From positions 138,282 through 202,281 of the forward strand of contig DKUO01000046.1 of the NCBI GenBank assembly GCA_002490705.1: a stretch of 64,000 bases of DNA. Reading direction: 5' to 3'. The number at the start of each line of letters is the position of its first letter. The first letter of the stretch is position 1. The notes below the pieces were generated by a model, which was not told where the DNA came from, made no database searches, and saw only the letters and a program-made list of their open reading frames with translations. The translations under genes were made by a program, and so were the position numbers. This stretch comes from Lachnospiraceae bacterium UBA7202. Lineage in GTDB: Bacteria; Bacillota; Clostridia; Lachnospirales; Lachnospiraceae. Shown here piece by piece: positions 1 to 8,575 of this stretch.

Positions 1-95
1 AACTTGTGGCATGCGCGTGTGAGAAGTCTCGTCAAACGAAGGCTTTTGCCGGAAAAGAAAGACGGGTTGAAGGACGCATAGCGGGGAATGGAAGG

Positions 96-821
96 ATGGA
101 AGAAAAGAAGAAAATTTTGATCATTATACCGGCCTACAACGAAGCCGATAATATTGTGCACGTGGTAAAAAGTATGATGGAGCAAGCGCCCCAGTATGAT
201 TATCTGGTGGTGAATGACGGCTCTACGGATAAAACACTCGCTATCTGTGAGCAGGAAAATTTCCGTTATCTCGATCTGTCAATCAATATGGGAATCGGCG
301 GCGCAGTGCAGGCGGGTTACATCTATGCCTATAAAAACAATTATGACATTGCGGTGCAGATGGACGGCGACGGACAGCACGATGTGGCTTATCTGGAAAA
401 GCTTTTGGAGCCGATTATGGCGGATGAGGCGGATGTGGTAATCGGGTCCCGGTTTCTGGAAAAGGAAGGCTTTCAGACTTCGGCCAGCCGCAGAACGGGC
501 ATCAACATTTTGAGCAGCCTGATCTGGATAACCACAGGGAAACGGATCAAGGATGTGACCAGCGGCTACCGGGCGGTGAACCGCATGTTTATTGAGATAT
601 ACAGCAAGGACTATCCCACGGATTATCCGGAGCCGGAGGCCATTGTCGCCGCCATGATGCACCTTGGGAGAGTGTGTGAGGTGCCGGTGCAGATGCGGGC
701 CAGGGAGGGCGGCGTCAGCTCCATTACCTTTAAGAAGTCCATTTATTATATGATCAAAGTGACGCTGGCCATTTTGATCTGTAGACTCAGCTACGGCATC
801 AGAAGGGGGAAGAGGGTATGA
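96..821 (+). CDS. GT2 glycosyltransferase, DPM1-like, paired with DUF2304
   Basis: Family 2 glycosyltransferase of the dolichol-phosphate-mannose-synthase type, expected to move a sugar from a nucleotide donor to a polyprenyl phosphate or growing glycan at the inner membrane face. Seen: IIIPAYNE at the N terminus, NDGST at residues 40-44, and the metal-binding MDGDGQHD at 89-96. The C terminus has one hydrophobic stretch (YMIKVTLAILICRL) that may anchor it. I start at the ATG at 96 (MEEKKKI), preceded by a GCGGGGA site. The frame is open back to the window edge, but those residues do not look like GT2. The next gene overlaps it by 4 nt (ATGA) and encodes a DUF2304 protein, the usual partner of this GT2 subgroup. 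Family call is firm; the sugar is unknown. Confidence 0.88.
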   Translation: MEEKKKILIIIPAYNEADNIVHVVKSMMEQAPQYDYLVVNDGSTDKTLAICEQENFRYLDLSINMGIGGAVQAGYIYAYKNNYDIAVQMDGDGQHDVAYLEKLLEPIMADEADVVIGSRFLEKEGFQTSASRRTGINILSSLIWITTGKRIKDVTSGYRAVNRMFIEIYSKDYPTDYPEPEAIVAAMMHLGRVCEVPVQMRAREGGVSSITFKKSIYYMIKVTLAILICRLSYGIRRGKRV

Positions 822-1198
822 TACCGAGTCATCTGCGAGTGACGCTGATCCTTGTGGTGATCAGTTATTTCATCGTGATTCTGTATTTTTTGAAACAGAA
901 GGCGCTGAATTTAAAATATACGCTTTTGTGGCTGGTGGCGGGAGCCGTCATGGGAATCCTTGTGGTGGTGCCGGAGCTTTTGACGCGGATTATCCATCTC
1001 TTTGGCATTCAGGACAATATGAACGGATTGTTTTTGTTCTGCATCGGTTTTATCATATTGATCCTGCTGTCGCTGACCTCGATTGCTTCCAGACAAAACC
1101 GCAAGCTCAGAACGCTGACGCAAGAGCTGGCGATTTTAGATAAACGGGTGCGGGATTTGGAAAAGGAAAGTACGGATGGGAAGAGCTATGACAGATAG
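818..1198 (+). CDS. DUF2304 family small membrane protein
   Basis: Small integral membrane protein of 126 residues. Seen: three hydrophobic helices at about residues 7-25, 33-54 and 66-86, then a charged C-terminal segment (about 90-120) with heptad-like spacing, probably a short cytoplasmic coiled coil. Size and layout match DUF2304, which is very often encoded directly after a DPM1-like GT2 and is thought to hold the transferase at the membrane or help it handle the lipid-linked sugar. That role is inference from context. Its ATG overlaps the GT2 stop codon, so the two are translationally coupled. No catalytic motif is visible. Confidence 0.82.
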   Translation: MIPSHLRVTLILVVISYFIVILYFLKQKALNLKYTLLWLVAGAVMGILVVVPELLTRIIHLFGIQDNMNGLFLFCIGFIILILLSLTSIASRQNRKLRTLTQELAILDKRVRDLEKESTDGKSYDR

Positions 1199-3080
1199 GA
1201 GAAAGCGGCGGGGGATACTGTGGCTGATGCTGCTGTTCCTGACTGTGGTGGTTGTGCTCTCGGAGAAGGCGGCATATGACCGGATCCGGAAGGACGGCAG
1301 TTATATAGATCATCTAAGCTTTACCATCAGCAATTCCGCCTCGGAGCAGAAAATCCGCTGTTTTACGGACGAGACGGAGGGCACAAACTATCTATTTCTT
1401 CCCTCCTATGCGGATTTGGACGAGGTGACGCTCTCCTTTGCCGGGGCAGACCGGGTTGTTTTTTCGGGGGAAGAAAAAGAAGTCACACTGAAAAACGGCG
1501 CGCATATCGGCGGATTGACGTGCGGCGTGTCCTACCGGCTGTCTTTTTGTGACAGAAGGGGGAGAGAGCTGGACGGGGAAAAGCTGGTTATCATGCGCTC
1601 CGCCAATCTCCCAGCGGTATTTCTGGAGACAGAGAGCGGCTCTATGGAAATGCTGGATGCGGACAAGAATTACGCGGAGAGGGGAAAAATTGTCCTGTTT
1701 GACGCCGACGGAAAAGTTGTGTGCGTGGATGGTCTGAACCGTATTTCGGGACGCGGCAATTCTACTTGGGCACATCCGAAGAAATCTTACGGAATCCGGT
1801 TAAAAAACAGGGCCGATCTGTTCGGCATGGGAAGCGCTGACAATTGGATTCTTTTGAGCAATGTGGAGGATCCCGCCTATATCCGCAATAAAATCACCTA
1901 TGATATGGCCATTGCGGCAGGGATGGAGGGATCGCCGGAATCCCAATATGTGGATCTCTATATCAACCATACATATCACGGCATGTATCAGCTTTGCGAG
2001 AAAGTGGAAATTGACGAGGAGAGAGTGTCCATAGCCAATCTGGAAAAGGAAAATAAGAGGCTGAACAAGGATATCCAAAAATGCGGACATTTTGAGGAAG
2101 AAAAGAGGAAGGGAACGGTTCTTTCCAGAGAACCGGGAGACCTGACGGGAGGGTATCTTTTGGAGCGGGATGTGCCGGACAAATACCGTGAGGAGATCAG
2201 CGGATTTGTCACGGACAGTCTGGGAGATCTGTATACGATCAAGGAACCTGCTTATGCGTCCGAGGCGGAAGTGAATTATATCAGCGGTTTGGTGAATGCT
2301 ATGGAGAAAGCCCTTGTCTCGTCGGACGGCATTAACCCGGATACCGGGATGAGCTACATGGATTATATTGATATGCAGTCCTTTGCGCAGAAATATGTTT
2401 TGGAGGAATTGACGAAGAACAACGGTGCAGGCGCTACCAGTTCTTTCTTCTATAAGCCCCAGAATAAGGTCAGCACCAAGCTGTTTGCAGGCCCTGTGTG
2501 GGACTATGACAAGGCGTTTGCGAGCATAAACGGGATCAATGAGTCCACCGGAGATTTGTGTTATCTGACACTCAGGGACAGCAATCCGACCAGGCTTTTT
2601 TGGCAGCTCAACCAGCATCCTGAATTCAGGGAGGCGGTGTCGGCCTGTTATGGGGAATTTTTTTCGGATTACATGCAGAAAGTGGCGGACGAGAAAATCG
2701 ACGAATATGCGTCCCAAATCCGAATGTCGGTCAGTATGGATCAGGTCAGGTGGAAGGAAGGGGACGGCAAGCTTTTTGACTTTGATTATGAGATAGAGAG
2801 GGTCAGGGCCTTTGTTCTGGCGCGCAAGCAGTTTTTGGATAAAATCTGGACAGGGCAGGAAAAATTGTGTACGGTCACGTTTGTCTCGGAGACGGGAGAC
2901 GAGCATTATGTCAGCGTGATTGCAGGAGAGACGCTTGAGAGACTGCCGGGGAACGAGCCGGGAAAGGTGAGCGGAGACCGTATGTTTGACGGCTGGTATA
3001 CGCAGGAGGGAGAAATGCTTGACACTGAGACCCCGGTTTGTGAAGATATCACGGTATACAGTAAAAGCCATGGGGTGTAA
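1176..3080 (+). CDS. CotH kinase family membrane protein with C-terminal InlB-like repeat (copy 1)
   Basis: CotH-type proteins are atypical protein kinases first known from spore coats; the family also occurs in extracellular proteins of Clostridia. Seen: one N-terminal transmembrane helix (residues 13-29) with the rest predicted outside; the CotH signature ISGRGNSTW at about 190-198; GMYQLCEK at about 270; GPVWDYDKAF at about 440, whose aspartates are the likely metal/ATP site; and a C-terminal InlB/Listeria-Bacteroides-like repeat (about 565-630) with FDGWYT. I use ATG 1176 because AAGGAAAG lies 5 nt upstream; ATG 1188 is an alternative. It overlaps the DUF2304 gene by 23 nt and is followed by a paralogue. 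The target is unknown; an exported surface protein or the glycan itself are both possible. Confidence 0.85.
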   Translation: MGRAMTDRRKRRGILWLMLLFLTVVVVLSEKAAYDRIRKDGSYIDHLSFTISNSASEQKIRCFTDETEGTNYLFLPSYADLDEVTLSFAGADRVVFSGEEKEVTLKNGAHIGGLTCGVSYRLSFCDRRGRELDGEKLVIMRSANLPAVFLETESGSMEMLDADKNYAERGKIVLFDADGKVVCVDGLNRISGRGNSTWAHPKKSYGIRLKNRADLFGMGSADNWILLSNVEDPAYIRNKITYDMAIAAGMEGSPESQYVDLYINHTYHGMYQLCEKVEIDEERVSIANLEKENKRLNKDIQKCGHFEEEKRKGTVLSREPGDLTGGYLLERDVPDKYREEISGFVTDSLGDLYTIKEPAYASEAEVNYISGLVNAMEKALVSSDGINPDTGMSYMDYIDMQSFAQKYVLEELTKNNGAGATSSFFYKPQNKVSTKLFAGPVWDYDKAFASINGINESTGDLCYLTLRDSNPTRLFWQLNQHPEFREAVSACYGEFFSDYMQKVADEKIDEYASQIRMSVSMDQVRWKEGDGKLFDFDYEIERVRAFVLARKQFLDKIWTGQEKLCTVTFVSETGDEHYVSVIAGETLERLPGNEPGKVSGDRMFDGWYTQEGEMLDTETPVCEDITVYSKSHGV

Positions 3081-3103
3081 ATGACAGGGAGCAGGAAGCG
3101 GAT

Positions 3104-5002
3104 ATGACATACAGGTTGAAACGCTGCACAATACGCGGGATTTTGCTTATCATATTGATTGCCGTGACGGTTCTATGGGAACGGGCGGCCTATGAACAGG
3201 AGCAGGCGGGCGACTGTATGGAAAGTCTTTGCTTTCTCGTGGAGAATGCGGAGCCCGGAGAGAAGATATGCTGTTTTTTGGATGAGGCATCGCAGACCGG
3301 CTATCTTTTCCTGCCCTCCTATGCGAATGCAGGCGATGTCAGTATTTCTTTTGTGGGAGCGGTGCGGGCGGTCTTTGTCAGAGGAGAAGAGAAAATTTCG
3401 TTAAAAAGCGGCCAGGATATCGGCTCCCTTACCTATAACGAACCTTACGATATGGCGTTTTATGACGGCCAGGGTAACAGGATTGCGGGACGGACTATGG
3501 TGGTGATGCATTCCGCCAACCTTCCGGCTGTTTTTCTGGAGACGGACAGCGGTTCCATGGAGAGGCTTGATGCGGACAAGGAGTATGAGGAAGCCGGGAA
3601 AATCATTTTCTTTGATGCGGCCGGAAAGATGGTTTGCGCGGACGAGCTGGATCATATTTCCGGGCGGGGAAATTCCACATGGGCTTATCCGAAGAAGTCC
3701 TATGGGATCAAGCTGAAAAATAAGGCGGATCTGTTCGGCATGGGAAGCGCCCGGAAATGGATTCTTTTGAGCAATGTGGAGGACCGTTCCTATCTTCGCA
3801 ATAAAATTACTTACGATATGGCTATCGCGGCGGGAATGGAGGGATCGCCCGAATCGCAGTTTGTAGATCTCTACATCAACAACCAGTATCATGGCATGTA
3901 TCAGCTTTGCGAAAAGATAGAGGTCGATCCTGAGCGGGTGCCCATTGCTGACCTTGGGGATCAGAATAAAAGACTGAACAAGGGGTTGGAGGGCTATCAG
4001 CGTTTTGACAGCGGAAACCGAAAGGGCGTTGAGCTGACGGCAGAGCCAAGGCAGCTGTCCGGCGGTTATCTGTTGGAACGGGATGTGGTGGATAAATATG
4101 TCAATGAGATCAGCGGCTTTGAGACGGCGCTTCTGGGTGACCGCTATACGGTGAAGGACCCGAAATATGCTTCCCGGGCGGAAGTGGACTATATCAGCAG
4201 GCTGACAAATGAGGCGGAGAAGGCTATTCTGGCAGAGGACGGCATGAATTCGGATACCGGAAAGAGCTATCTGGATTACATTGATCTGGAATCCTATGCA
4301 AAAAAATATATCGTGGAGGAGCTTTCCAAAAATAACGGCGGCGGCGCTACCAGCTCCTTTTTCTATAAACCTGAGGACGAGATCAGCACGAAGCTGTTTG
4401 CCGGCCCGGTGTGGGATTATGACAAGGCCTACGGCAGACTACAGGGGATTGACGGGACGACAAGGGATTTGTGCCATCTGACCCAGAGAGGGGAAAGCAC
4501 GCCGCTTTTCTGGTATTTGTATACCCACCCGGAGTTCAGGGACGCGGTGTCTGAATGCTATCAGGCGTTTTTTACCGGCTATTTTCAGACCATTCAGGAG
4601 CAGAAGATAGAAGAATATGTGTCGGAAATCTATGTGGCCGCCGATATGGACCGGGTGCGGTGGAAGGAGATCTACGGAGAGGTCAACTATACGGGGGAAA
4701 TCTGGATTATCCGGGATTTCCTCTCAGGAAGAAAGGCGTTTCTGGACGAAGTCTGGATCGAACGCAAAGACTTGTGCACGGTACATTTTTTGGCGGAGGA
4801 ATACGGACAGGAACTGTATGTCAGCGTGATCCGGGGAGAAAATTTTGAACGTCTGCCCGTAGGCGAGCCGGGAGACCGGGATGGAGACCGGGTGTTTGAC
4901 GGCTGGTATACGGCGGACGGCAGGCTTTATGACGGCACAGAGCCAGTTCTTAAGGATATCACGGTTTACGGAAAAAGTCATATCTCTGACTTGGAGGAAT
5001 AG
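3104..5002 (+). CDS. CotH kinase family membrane protein with C-terminal InlB-like repeat (copy 2)
   Basis: Tandem paralogue of the preceding gene, same architecture and almost the same length (632 residues). Seen: an N-terminal transmembrane helix (about 10-26); ISGRGNSTW at about 185; long blocks shared with copy 1, for example KITYDMAIAAGMEGSPESQ and FAGPVWDYDKAY (about 436); and the C-terminal repeat with VFDGWYTADG. The aspartates expected to bind metal are kept in both copies, so neither looks like a dead pseudokinase. Differences are spread along the whole length, so the duplication is not recent. The ATG at 3104 follows copy 1 after 23 nt with GGAAGCGGAT upstream. Substrate unknown. 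Confidence 0.85.
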   Translation: MTYRLKRCTIRGILLIILIAVTVLWERAAYEQEQAGDCMESLCFLVENAEPGEKICCFLDEASQTGYLFLPSYANAGDVSISFVGAVRAVFVRGEEKISLKSGQDIGSLTYNEPYDMAFYDGQGNRIAGRTMVVMHSANLPAVFLETDSGSMERLDADKEYEEAGKIIFFDAAGKMVCADELDHISGRGNSTWAYPKKSYGIKLKNKADLFGMGSARKWILLSNVEDRSYLRNKITYDMAIAAGMEGSPESQFVDLYINNQYHGMYQLCEKIEVDPERVPIADLGDQNKRLNKGLEGYQRFDSGNRKGVELTAEPRQLSGGYLLERDVVDKYVNEISGFETALLGDRYTVKDPKYASRAEVDYISRLTNEAEKAILAEDGMNSDTGKSYLDYIDLESYAKKYIVEELSKNNGGGATSSFFYKPEDEISTKLFAGPVWDYDKAYGRLQGIDGTTRDLCHLTQRGESTPLFWYLYTHPEFRDAVSECYQAFFTGYFQTIQEQKIEEYVSEIYVAADMDRVRWKEIYGEVNYTGEIWIIRDFLSGRKAFLDEVWIERKDLCTVHFLAEEYGQELYVSVIRGENFERLPVGEPGDRDGDRVFDGWYTADGRLYDGTEPVLKDITVYGKSHISDLEE

Positions 5003-5018
5003 AAAAGGCGGGAAGAAC

Positions 5019-6134
5019 ATGCTGAGTATAGCGGTGGATTTACTTTGGCTTCGGCCCAAAAAGGTGGGCGGAACGGAATTTTATATCAGAAATCTTCTGG
5101 ACGGTTTCCTGCGGTTGGAGGAGCCTTTTCATCTTTTTTTGCTGGTATCTGAGGATAACCGGGAGACCTTTTTGCACTATGCCGAGGATAAGCGGATCGA
5201 GTTATTGGAGACAAAAGTCCTCTCTGCCAACATTGCCGGGCGCATTCTCTGGCAGTTTTTTTGTGAGAACCGGTTTCTGCGAAAGCATGGCATCCGCAAA
5301 TGCTTTTCTCCCGTATATTGCAGGCCGCTTTTCAACGGCGGCATTGTCTATGTGAATACGATTCACGATTTGCAGGCGGCCCACTATCCCGAATACCATC
5401 CGTTCCATGAGATTGCGTATTCCAGACTGTGCTGGTGGCTGGATGTGCACTTTTCCAGGCATATCATCGCGATCTCGGACTGGGTGAAGGAGGATATTGT
5501 ACGCAGATACCATGTGGCCCCGGAGCATATCACCACAATTTACAACCCTATCACTGTGGACCGCGGACAGACGGTTCCCTTTGAACGGCTCGCGGAGAAA
5601 TACCGGATAGAAGAGCGGGCCTACTACTACACGGTGGCGCAGATGATTCCGCACAAGAATCTGGAGACCATGCTTGCCGTCATGGAGCAGATAAAGCGGG
5701 AACAGGAGGATCTGCCCTGTAGACTGCTGATATCCGGCGTGAATGGAGCGGGAAGGGAAGCTCTGGAACGCCGGATCGCAGAGCGGGGACTGGAGCGGGA
5801 AATCACACTGACGGGATTTGTCGAAAACGAGGAGCGAAATACGCTGTACCGGTATTGCAGGGCCTTTCTCTTTCCCAGTGTGTTTGAGGGATTCGGGATG
5901 CCGCCCATCGAGGCGATGCTCTTTGGCGCGGTCGTCATTACGACGGACAGAGCCTGTATTCCAGAGGTGACGCAGGGGAAGGCGAACTATGTGAAGGACC
6001 CTTACGATCCGGCCCAGTGGATTGCGGCGATGCGCAGTCCGGCCGACCGGATTGCGGAAATGGATTTTGGCGTGTATGATCAGATGAGGCTGACAAAGAA
6101 GTATTATCGGACACTGTCGGATTTGTTTGCATGA
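5019..6134 (+). CDS. GT4 family glycosyltransferase, mannosyltransferase-like
   Basis: Retaining GT-B glycosyltransferase (family 4), acting at the cytoplasmic face on a lipid-linked glycan. Seen: a GGTEFYIRNLL glycine-rich N-terminal loop, the acceptor-domain segment VNTIHDLQAAHYPEYHP, and the nucleotide-sugar E-x7-E region FEGFGMPPIEAM near residue 290. The start is ATG 5019 with AAAGGCGGGAAG just upstream; the frame extends further 5' but only inside the preceding CotH gene. At 371 residues it has normal family length. Gap to the previous gene is 16 nt; the next gene follows within about 20 nt. The sugar cannot be read from sequence. Confidence 0.87.
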   Translation: MLSIAVDLLWLRPKKVGGTEFYIRNLLDGFLRLEEPFHLFLLVSEDNRETFLHYAEDKRIELLETKVLSANIAGRILWQFFCENRFLRKHGIRKCFSPVYCRPLFNGGIVYVNTIHDLQAAHYPEYHPFHEIAYSRLCWWLDVHFSRHIIAISDWVKEDIVRRYHVAPEHITTIYNPITVDRGQTVPFERLAEKYRIEERAYYYTVAQMIPHKNLETMLAVMEQIKREQEDLPCRLLISGVNGAGREALERRIAERGLEREITLTGFVENEERNTLYRYCRAFLFPSVFEGFGMPPIEAMLFGAVVITTDRACIPEVTQGKANYVKDPYDPAQWIAAMRSPADRIAEMDFGVYDQMRLTKKYYRTLSDLFA

Positions 6135-6153
6135 GAGGCACAGGGTGGTTAGT

Positions 6154-7059
6154 GTGAAGCTGGCGGTTATTTTAGTCAATTATAACGGGAAAAAATATAA
6201 CGAGGCATGCATTGAGTCCGTGCTGGCAAACGAGATAGACGGTGAGCTGCGGATCATTGTGGTGGATAACGCCTCCGCGGATGATTCCGTGCAGAGTCTC
6301 CGGGCGCGGTACGGGTCGGAAGACCGGGTGGTCTTGGAGCAGCTGGACGAGAACTACGGTTTTTCTTATGCCAACAATGTGGGAATCCGTCTGGCCCTTG
6401 CATGGGGAGCGGACGCGGTTCTGCTTTTAAACAACGATACCGAGATCGGGGAAAGGATGCTCCGGGAACTCCTTGCGTGTGCGAGGAGGCATCCGGGCAG
6501 TATGATTGCCCCGAAAATCTGCTACAGCGATGACCGGAAGCGCATCTGGTCTGCGGGAGGAAGCGTGTCGCCTGTGATACGGAAGGTCAGGCATATCGGC
6601 TTGAATGAGGAAGACAGGGGACAGTATGAGGAGGAGCGCAGGATTTCCTTTGCCACGGGATGCTGCCTGTTTTTGCCGGTGCAGGTCATCCGACGGGCCG
6701 GCTTGCTGGACGAGCGTTTTTTTCTCTATTATGAGGATACAGAGTACAGTTTCCGCCTACAGGGGCTTGGAATCGACATCTATTATTGCCCGCAGGCTGT
6801 GATGGTTCACAAGGTGGGCGCCAGCACGAAGGGGGCGGACAGCCCGCTCTGCGCTTATTATATCGCCCGCAACTGGCTTCTGTGCAATCGTCTGCATATA
6901 GGGCGGCGCTATCCTCTTTTTCTCGCTTACTATGCGGTCAACCGGACGGTCTGCTGTCTCTGGTGGCTTCTGCATGGAAAGGGTGCGCTGGTCAGGGCCA
7001 CATGGCGCGGCATCAGGGATTTTCACAGAGGAAGGTTTGGTAAAGGGTATGGAATTTAA
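6154..7059 (+). CDS. GT2 family glycosyltransferase, rhamnosyltransferase-like
   Basis: Inverting GT-A glycosyltransferase resembling the WbbL/RfbF rhamnosyltransferase subgroup. Seen: LVNYNGKKYN at the N terminus, VVDNASADDS, LLNNDTEIG (an NND form of the DxD metal site), and LLDERFFLYYEDTEYSFRLQ, the conserved ED-rich acceptor region of this subgroup. No good ATG exists: candidates are GTG 6154 (AGGGTGG about 5 nt upstream, giving VKLAVILVNYNG), GTG 6145 and TTG 6127. I use 6154. It begins just after the GT4 stop and its 3' end overlaps the MBOAT gene by 11 nt. Rhamnose as substrate is only a family tendency. Confidence 0.85.
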   Translation: MKLAVILVNYNGKKYNEACIESVLANEIDGELRIIVVDNASADDSVQSLRARYGSEDRVVLEQLDENYGFSYANNVGIRLALAWGADAVLLLNNDTEIGERMLRELLACARRHPGSMIAPKICYSDDRKRIWSAGGSVSPVIRKVRHIGLNEEDRGQYEEERRISFATGCCLFLPVQVIRRAGLLDERFFLYYEDTEYSFRLQGLGIDIYYCPQAVMVHKVGASTKGADSPLCAYYIARNWLLCNRLHIGRRYPLFLAYYAVNRTVCCLWWLLHGKGALVRATWRGIRDFHRGRFGKGYGI

Positions 7060-8542
7060 TTCGATAGAATTTATGGTCTTTTTCCCGGTCGTGCTGGCGC
7101 TGTATTTTGTGATTCCGAAGGCGGCGCGTCAAGTCTGGCTGCTGGTGGCGAGCTATTATTTTTATATGAGCTGGAGCGCCAAATATGCGGTGCTGATTGC
7201 GGCCTCCACATTGCTTACATATCTGAGCGGGATTCTCATAGACAGATGCAGAAACGGCGGGCAAAGGGTCAGGGCACTGACGGTGTTGTTTTCGTGCCTG
7301 GGCGTGAATTTGGGGATTCTGCTGCTCTTTAAGTACGGCAATTTTTTTCTCGGTTCGCTGGATAAAGGATTGCGGCTTCTGCACATAGGCTTTGTCGATC
7401 ACAGATTTTCTTTTCTGCTTCCGGTGGGGATTTCCTTCTATACGTTTCAGGCTTTGGGATATACGATTGACGTCTATCGGGGAGACGTGAAGGCGGAGAC
7501 AAACCTGATCCGCTATGCCCTGTTTGTTTCCTTTTTTCCGCAGCTGGTGGCGGGGCCGATCGAGCGGTCAAAGAATCTGCTTTCGCAGATGCAGAACATT
7601 CGGAATATCAGGCTTTGGAATGCCGAAAGAGTATCTTCCGGGGCAGTTTTGATGATATGGGGCTTTTTCATGAAGATGGTAATTGCGGACAGAGCGGCGA
7701 TTTTGGTGAATACCGTTTTTGACAATTACCACATGTACGGCAGCGCGGAACTGATTTTGGCGGCGGTTCTGTTCGCGGTACAAATATACTGTGATTTTGG
7801 AAGTTATTCCCTCATTGCCATCGGCGCGGCAAAAATGATGGGATTTGAGCTGATGGAGAATTTTAATACGCCGTATTTTGCGTGCAGTATACGGGATTTC
7901 TGGAGCCGGTGGCATATCTCGCTGAGCACATGGTTCCGGGATTACCTCTATATTCCGTTGGGAGGAAACCGCAAGGGGCCTGTCAGAAAAGCGGCCAATA
8001 TTATGATTGTTTTTTTGACCAGCGGCCTCTGGCACGGCGCCAACTGGTCTTACGTTGTGTGGGGCGGCATACACGGGGCTTATCAGGTGATCGGAGATTT
8101 CCTGTCGCCGTACAAAGAAAAGTGTCTTCACAGACTGCGTGTGAATACGGCATGTTTCAGCTGGAAGCTTTTGCAGGCGGGCGTGACGTTTCTCCTTGTG
8201 GTGTTTGCGTGGATCTTCTTTCGGGCTAACTCGCTCAGAGATGCGTTCTGTTATATACGGAGAATCTGGATCAGGCCGACGCCCTGGAAATTTTTTAACG
8301 GGGATCTCTATACATTGGGGTTGGAGAGGCCGGAAATGAATGTTCTGGCGGCCGCTATTGTTATGCTTTGCCTGGTGGATCTGATCCGGTACAGGAAAAA
8401 GCTGACCTTGGACGCTTATTTGAGGACACAGAATCTTTGGTTTCGGTGGGGCGTTTCCTTTGGACTGATTCTTTTGATTTTTGTATACGGAAAATACGGT
8501 GCGGGTTATGATCCGCAGCAGTTTATCTATTTTCAATTTTAG
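7049..8542 (+). CDS. MBOAT family O-acyltransferase
   Basis: Membrane-bound O-acyltransferase of the AlgI/PatA/DltB group, which carries acyl groups (usually acetyl) across the membrane for O-acylation of surface polymers. Seen: many hydrophobic helices across 497 residues; FNTPYFACSIRDFWSRWHIS and STWFRDYLYIPLGGNR, hallmark blocks of the bacterial alginate-acetylase subgroup; and SGLWHGANW carrying the conserved catalytic histidine. Start is ATG 7049 (MEFNSIEF) with AAAGGG directly upstream, overlapping the GT2 by 11 nt. The next gene encodes an SGNH-like exported partner, the usual two-gene arrangement for polysaccharide O-acetylation. Acyl donor and target sugar are unknown. Confidence 0.93.
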   Translation: MEFNSIEFMVFFPVVLALYFVIPKAARQVWLLVASYYFYMSWSAKYAVLIAASTLLTYLSGILIDRCRNGGQRVRALTVLFSCLGVNLGILLLFKYGNFFLGSLDKGLRLLHIGFVDHRFSFLLPVGISFYTFQALGYTIDVYRGDVKAETNLIRYALFVSFFPQLVAGPIERSKNLLSQMQNIRNIRLWNAERVSSGAVLMIWGFFMKMVIADRAAILVNTVFDNYHMYGSAELILAAVLFAVQIYCDFGSYSLIAIGAAKMMGFELMENFNTPYFACSIRDFWSRWHISLSTWFRDYLYIPLGGNRKGPVRKAANIMIVFLTSGLWHGANWSYVVWGGIHGAYQVIGDFLSPYKEKCLHRLRVNTACFSWKLLQAGVTFLLVVFAWIFFRANSLRDAFCYIRRIWIRPTPWKFFNGDLYTLGLERPEMNVLAAAIVMLCLVDLIRYRKKLTLDAYLRTQNLWFRWGVSFGLILLIFVYGKYGAGYDPQQFIYFQF

Positions 8543-8575
8543 CTACGGGTTTGGAAACCGGGCATGGAGGAAGGA

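Larger units (their letters stand above)
1176..5002 (+). repeat. Diverged tandem gene duplication (two CotH-like genes)
   Basis: Two adjacent genes of about 1.9 kb encode proteins with the same domain order and many shared blocks, so this is a direct gene-sized duplication. The copies differ at many codons and have distinct N termini. No target-site repeat or transposon end was seen at the borders. Confidence 0.8.

Noticed and set aside
1800..3131. 443-codon open frame on the minus strand
   Set aside because: It lies wholly antisense to the first CotH-like gene, has no recognisable domain and is rich in His/Arg/Pro, as expected from reverse reading of G+C-rich codons.
7568..8536. 322-codon minus-strand open frame
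   Set aside because: Antisense to the MBOAT gene, no motif, no plausible ribosome site; a shadow of a well-supported gene.
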